DNA of 64,000 nt, taken from NCBI GenBank assembly GCA_002869895.2, contig NEWP02000010.1:144759-208758 (forward strand), written 5' to 3'. The notes below the pieces were generated by a model. It was not told the DNA's origin and made no database searches. It worked only from the letters and a program-made list of their open reading frames with translations. The translations under genes and the position numbers were made by a program. This stretch comes from Nitrospira sp. CG24E (GTDB lineage: Bacteria; Nitrospirota; Nitrospiria; Nitrospirales; Nitrospiraceae). Positions 60,753 through 64,000 of this stretch are shown one piece after another; position 1 is the stretch's first letter, and every line of letters begins with the position of its first letter.

Positions 60753-62234
60753 ATGGATGAGCTGAACGAACAGCAGCAACAACGCATTAAGAAGCTCGAT
60801 GCTCTTCGAGAAGCCGGTGTGGCGCCCTACGGCACACGATTCGACGTGAAGGACCGAGCCGGCGCCGTCATCGCACTCCATGGCGAGAAAACCAAAGAAG
60901 TACTGGAAACGGAAAAGGTCTCTTGCACCTTTGCGGGACGCATCGTCGCCCTCCGGCGATTCGGTAAGGCAGGTTTTGCCGTATTGCAAGACGGCTCCGA
61001 CCGGCTTCAGGTGTATCTGAAAAAAGATCGCCTGTCGGAGCAGGGCTATCGTGTCGCGGAGCTGCTCGACTTGGGCGATTGGATCGGCGTGACCGGCACC
61101 CTCTTTCGCACAAAGACGAATGAGTTCACCGTCGAGGTCACCCAGCTGACCTTCTTGAGCAAAGCCCTCAGACCCCTTCCGGAAAAGTGGCATGGATTGA
61201 CGGATGTGGAAACCCGCTATCGGCAGCGCTATGTCGACTTGATCGCCAATCCAGAAGTCCATGGCATCTTTGCCATGCGCAGCAGAATCATCGCCGGCAT
61301 CCGCTCCTTCTTAATCGAACGAGGCTTCCTGGAGGTCGAAACTCCGATGATGCATCCGATTCCCGGAGGCGCGGCAGCGAAACCTTTTGTGACCCATCAT
61401 AATGCCCTGGGGGTCGATCTCTACCTCCGTATCGCGCCGGAACTCTATTTGAAACGGTTGATCGTCGGCGGTTTCCCCCGCGTGTTCGAAATCAATCGCA
61501 ATTTCCGGAATGAAGGCATCTCGACGATTCACAATCCCGAATTCACGATGTTGGAGTTCTACGTGTCCTATGCCGACTATCAGGATCTGATCGTCCTCAC
61601 GGAAGAACTCGTCTCTTCCCTGGCCCAGCAAGTCCTCGGTAAAACAGTCATCGGCTATCAGGGCAAGGAAATCACTCTCACGCCTCCCTGGCGCCGGTGG
61701 TCCTATCACCAGGCGATTCTGGAAGTGAACAACCTCGATCCTTCCGTCCTTGAGGACCAGGACAGGGCGGTTGCTGCGGCCAAACAACTGGGCATCGCGG
61801 TCGACCCGAAATGGCCTCTCTTCAATATCGTAAACGAAATCTTCGAGGAAACGGTCGAGCCCAATCTGATTCAGCCGACGTTCATTACCGATTACCCGAT
61901 TGAAATTTCCCCGCTCGCGCGGCGCAAGGACTCGAACCAGGCCTTGACCGATCGCTTCGAGCTCTACATTGCCGGTCGTGAAATCGCTAACGCCTTTTCG
62001 GAGTTGAACGATCCGCTGGATCAACGGAAACGATTCGAAGGGCAAGCGGCGCAGAGAGCGGCCGGCGACGAAGAAGCCCATCTGGTGGATGAAGACTTCC
62101 TGCGCGCCTTGGAGTACGGCATGCCGCCGACCGCCGGCGAGGGCATCGGCATCGACCGTCTGATCATGCTCTTCACCGACCAAGCCTCGATCCGCGATGT
62201 CGTCCTCTTCCCACAACTGCGGCCTGAGAAATAA
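60753..62234 (+). CDS. lysS: Lysyl-tRNA synthetase (class II)
   Basis: 493 residues. OB-fold anticodon-binding domain (about 50-150), then the class II core: motif 1 around [23 protein letters not shown], motif 2 [26 protein letters not shown] and motif 3 [13 protein letters not shown] near the end. Charges tRNA-Lys in the cytoplasm. 32 bp after prfB on the same strand, a frequent neighbour pair. Confidence 0.97.
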   Translation: MDELNEQQQQRIKKLDALREAGVAPYGTRFDVKDRAGAVIALHGEKTKEVLETEKVSCTFAGRIVALRRFGKAGFAVLQDGSDRLQVYLKKDRLSEQGYRVAELLDLGDWIGVTGTLFRTKTNEFTVEVTQLTFLSKALRPLPEKWHGLTDVETRYRQRYVDLIANPEVHGIFAMRSRIIAGIRSFLIERGFLEVETPMMHPIPGGAAAKPFVTHHNALGVDLYLRIAPELYLKRLIVGGFPRVFEINRNFRNEGISTIHNPEFTMLEFYVSYADYQDLIVLTEELVSSLAQQVLGKTVIGYQGKEITLTPPWRRWSYHQAILEVNNLDPSVLEDQDRAVAAAKQLGIAVDPKWPLFNIVNEIFEETVEPNLIQPTFITDYPIEISPLARRKDSNQALTDRFELYIAGREIANAFSELNDPLDQRKRFEGQAAQRAAGDEEAHLVDEDFLRALEYGMPPTAGEGIGIDRLIMLFTDQASIRDVVLFPQLRPEK

Positions 62235-62236
62235 CG

Positions 62237-63514
62237 GTGGCCCTCCCCTACGAAATCTTTGTCGGGTTGCGGTATCTACGCGCAAAGCGCCGGAATCGGA
62301 CGATTTCATTGAACACGGTCGTCTCCATTGCCGGGATTACACTCGGCGTGGCGGCCCTCATTGGAACCGTCGGCATCATGACCGGGTTCAAAGAGGACAT
62401 CCAGGCCAAGATTCTTGGCACGACGGCCCATATCATCGTGCAGGATCGGATGAAGGAGAGCATGGGCGAGTACGACCCCCTCGCCAAACAAGTCGCCACC
62501 GTGCCCGGAGTCCTGGCGGCCACTCCCTTTGTGCTCAAGCAGGTCTTACTCACAACCCCAACCGCTGTGCAGGGCATTGTGATCCGCGGCATCGACCCGC
62601 AACGAGAAGGCCTGGTAACAGAGCTCGCCAAGAATCTGTCGACCGGACAGCTCGATGACCTCAGCCGTCCGGTCAAAGTCACACAACCCCCTGCAGACGA
62701 CCCAACCGGCCCGGCGGTGGAGACAGAAAAACCCGGCATTATCCTAGGCAAGGAATTGGCCTTACGACTCGGTGTCTTCATCGGCGACACGGTCAACGTG
62801 GTCTCCCCTGTCGGTCCGATCAGCGCCATCGGCATGGTGCCCAAGATCAGGACCTTCGTGCTGGTCGCCCTGTTTTCATCCGGCATGTACGAATACGATT
62901 CGTCGTTGGCTTACATCGACCTCGCAGAAGCACAAAAGTTTTTCAACATGGGTCAGACCGTCACGGGCATCGAGATCAAAGTCGCGGACGTCTTTCACGC
63001 AGCGGAAACAGCCCGCTCGGTGGAACAGTCGCTCGGCTTCGCCTATGGGGCGCGCGACTGGATGCAGATGAATCGCAATCTCTTCTCGGCGCTCAAGCTC
63101 GAAAAGACGATGATGTTTCTGTTACTCGTCTTAATCACGATCGTGGCCTCCTTCAATATCGTCAGCACCCTCACCATGATCGTGACGGAAAAGCAAAAGG
63201 AAATTGCGATCCTCAAGGCCATGGGCGCGACGCGCAAAAGCATTAGACGTATCTTCATGCTGAATGGATTGATCATCGGCCTGTCCGGGACGGGCATCGG
63301 CATTCCGCTCGGCTACGCGTTTCTCTGGCTGATCCAGACCTTCTGGACCTTCGACCCCTCGGTCTATTACATTTCTCGAATACCTGTCCATGTACAGGCC
63401 ATGGATGTCATCCTCGTGGCTGGCTCCGCCATCGTGATTAGCTTTGCCGCCACGGTCTACCCCTCCTTCCAAGCAGCCAAGCTGGAACCGGTGGCGGCAC
63501 TGCGTTACGAATGA
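62237..63514 (+). CDS. LolC/LolE-family lipoprotein-releasing permease
   Basis: 425 residues with four membrane helices (one near residue 30, three after 270) and a large periplasmic region. ISLNTVVSIAGITLGVAALI opens the protein; the C-terminal half has NIVSTLTMIVTEKQKEIAILKAMGATRKSIRRIFML and AAKLEPVAALRYE, typical of LolC/E and FtsX-like permeases. Extracts lipoproteins from the inner membrane for the Lol route. GTG start two bases after lysS. Only one permease gene is seen, so it may act as a homodimer (LolF type). Confidence 0.93.
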   Translation: MALPYEIFVGLRYLRAKRRNRTISLNTVVSIAGITLGVAALIGTVGIMTGFKEDIQAKILGTTAHIIVQDRMKESMGEYDPLAKQVATVPGVLAATPFVLKQVLLTTPTAVQGIVIRGIDPQREGLVTELAKNLSTGQLDDLSRPVKVTQPPADDPTGPAVETEKPGIILGKELALRLGVFIGDTVNVVSPVGPISAIGMVPKIRTFVLVALFSSGMYEYDSSLAYIDLAEAQKFFNMGQTVTGIEIKVADVFHAAETARSVEQSLGFAYGARDWMQMNRNLFSALKLEKTMMFLLLVLITIVASFNIVSTLTMIVTEKQKEIAILKAMGATRKSIRRIFMLNGLIIGLSGTGIGIPLGYAFLWLIQTFWTFDPSVYYISRIPVHVQAMDVILVAGSAIVISFAATVYPSFQAAKLEPVAALRYE

Positions 63515-63590
63515 TCGTCACCCGTCAACCGTACGAGCCGATTCCACTATGCGAATGACCATTGACATTTGACGATCACCCGAGAATTTC

Positions 63591-64000
63591 ATGATCACTG
63601 TCACCTCTTTGTACAAATCGTTCCCGATGGGCGGCCAAACCCTCACGGTGCTGAAAGGCGTCAACCTACAAATTCAGCGGGGGGAGTTGATTGCGATTGT
63701 CGGAGCTTCAGGCGCAGGGAAAAGCACACTGCTCCATATTATCGGGACGCTCGATCGTCCCACGACAGGGACCGTCCATTTCGATGGCCAGGACATGTTT
63801 CAGATGTCGGAAGGAGAACAGGCGGACTTTCGAAATCGGCGTATCGGATTTGTCTTCCAGTTCCATCACCTCCTGCCGGAATTCACAGCGCTCGAGAATG
63901 CCTGTATGCCGGCTCTGATCCAGCGACGGAGTCCGGTAGACATAGAACCGGAAGCGATCGCCCTCTTGCAGGAGGTCGGGTTGGGAGCGCGGCTTCATCA
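63591..64000 (+). CDS. lolD: LolD-type ABC ATPase, cut by the window end
   Basis: First about 136 residues of an ABC transporter ATP-binding protein. Walker A is GASGAGKST, followed by [14 protein letters not shown], and the Q-loop [21 protein letters not shown], a hallmark of LolD-type proteins. It follows the LolC/E gene by 76 bp and should power lipoprotein release. Signature and Walker B motifs lie beyond the window. Confidence 0.93.
   Translation, partial: MITVTSLYKSFPMGGQTLTVLKGVNLQIQRGELIAIVGASGAGKSTLLHIIGTLDRPTTGTVHFDGQDMFQMSEGEQADFRNRRIGFVFQFHHLLPEFTALENACMPALIQRRSPVDIEPEAIALLQEVGLGARLH

Overview
The window looks like a chromosomal segment from the genus Nitrospira or a close relative (phylum Nitrospirota). 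This is an inference from gene content and order, moderate GC, PEP-CTERM style exopolysaccharide genes and short interspersed repeats; no marker gene such as rRNA is present. Nearly all of the sequence is coding, and no insertion sequence, prophage or CRISPR array was found.

Positions 1-3400 (minus strand) hold a sigma-54 response regulator whose C-terminal DNA-binding domain is cut short, a HepT/MntA-type toxin-antitoxin pair, and mtnA of methionine salvage. A 212-bp element with imperfect inverted ends (3451-3662) separates these from the next block.

Positions 3660-29881 (minus strand) form one long run of 23 tightly coupled genes, many overlapping by 4 bp, for a methylated exopolysaccharide or O-antigen-like polymer. 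In transcription order: a ribbon-helix-helix regulator, a degenerate HD-GYP protein, Wza-like export lipoprotein, Wzc-like tyrosine kinase, O-antigen ligase/polymerase, two GT4 enzymes, a Wzx-like flippase, a methyltransferase, a GT2, a methyltransferase, a GT39-like membrane transferase, a methyltransferase, a GT4, a methyltransferase, a small membrane protein, an asparagine-synthase-type amidotransferase, a double GT4 fusion, an exported PHP protein, a WbqC-like protein, a PIG-L deacetylase, a DegT aminotransferase and a WecA-like initiating transferase. A palindrome upstream of the ribbon-helix-helix gene could be its operator.

Positions 30135-45220 (minus strand) are housekeeping: ccsA-like, hemA, hemC, cobA/hemD fusion, CBS protein, hemB, ribF, tilS, hpt, an ftsH remnant, folP, glmM and comEC. 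The ftsH gene lacks its whole ATPase and protease core and its two ends are out of frame.

Positions 45283-52732 hold an RsmI-like methyltransferase, a TusA protein, a secreted protein of unknown function with a near-consensus promoter, tRNA-Leu(CAA), a YggX-like protein with two CxxC motifs, two adjacent bifunctional-nuclease-domain genes, rplM-rpsI, argC-argJ and a small membrane protein. Positions 52800-56991 are accessory in character: a PEP-CTERM protein after a long untranslated region, two unknown low-GC genes, a repeat-rich 450-bp spacer, a PilZ protein, a peroxiredoxin and a lipoprotein. From 57061 to the end are pal, lnt, prfB with its classical programmed +1 frameshift, lysS, a LolC/E permease and the start of lolD.

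The c-di-GMP-related genes (HD-GYP, PilZ), the sigma-54 regulator and the exosortase-associated amidotransferase together suggest a regulated biofilm or matrix system whose sorting enzyme lies elsewhere in the genome.
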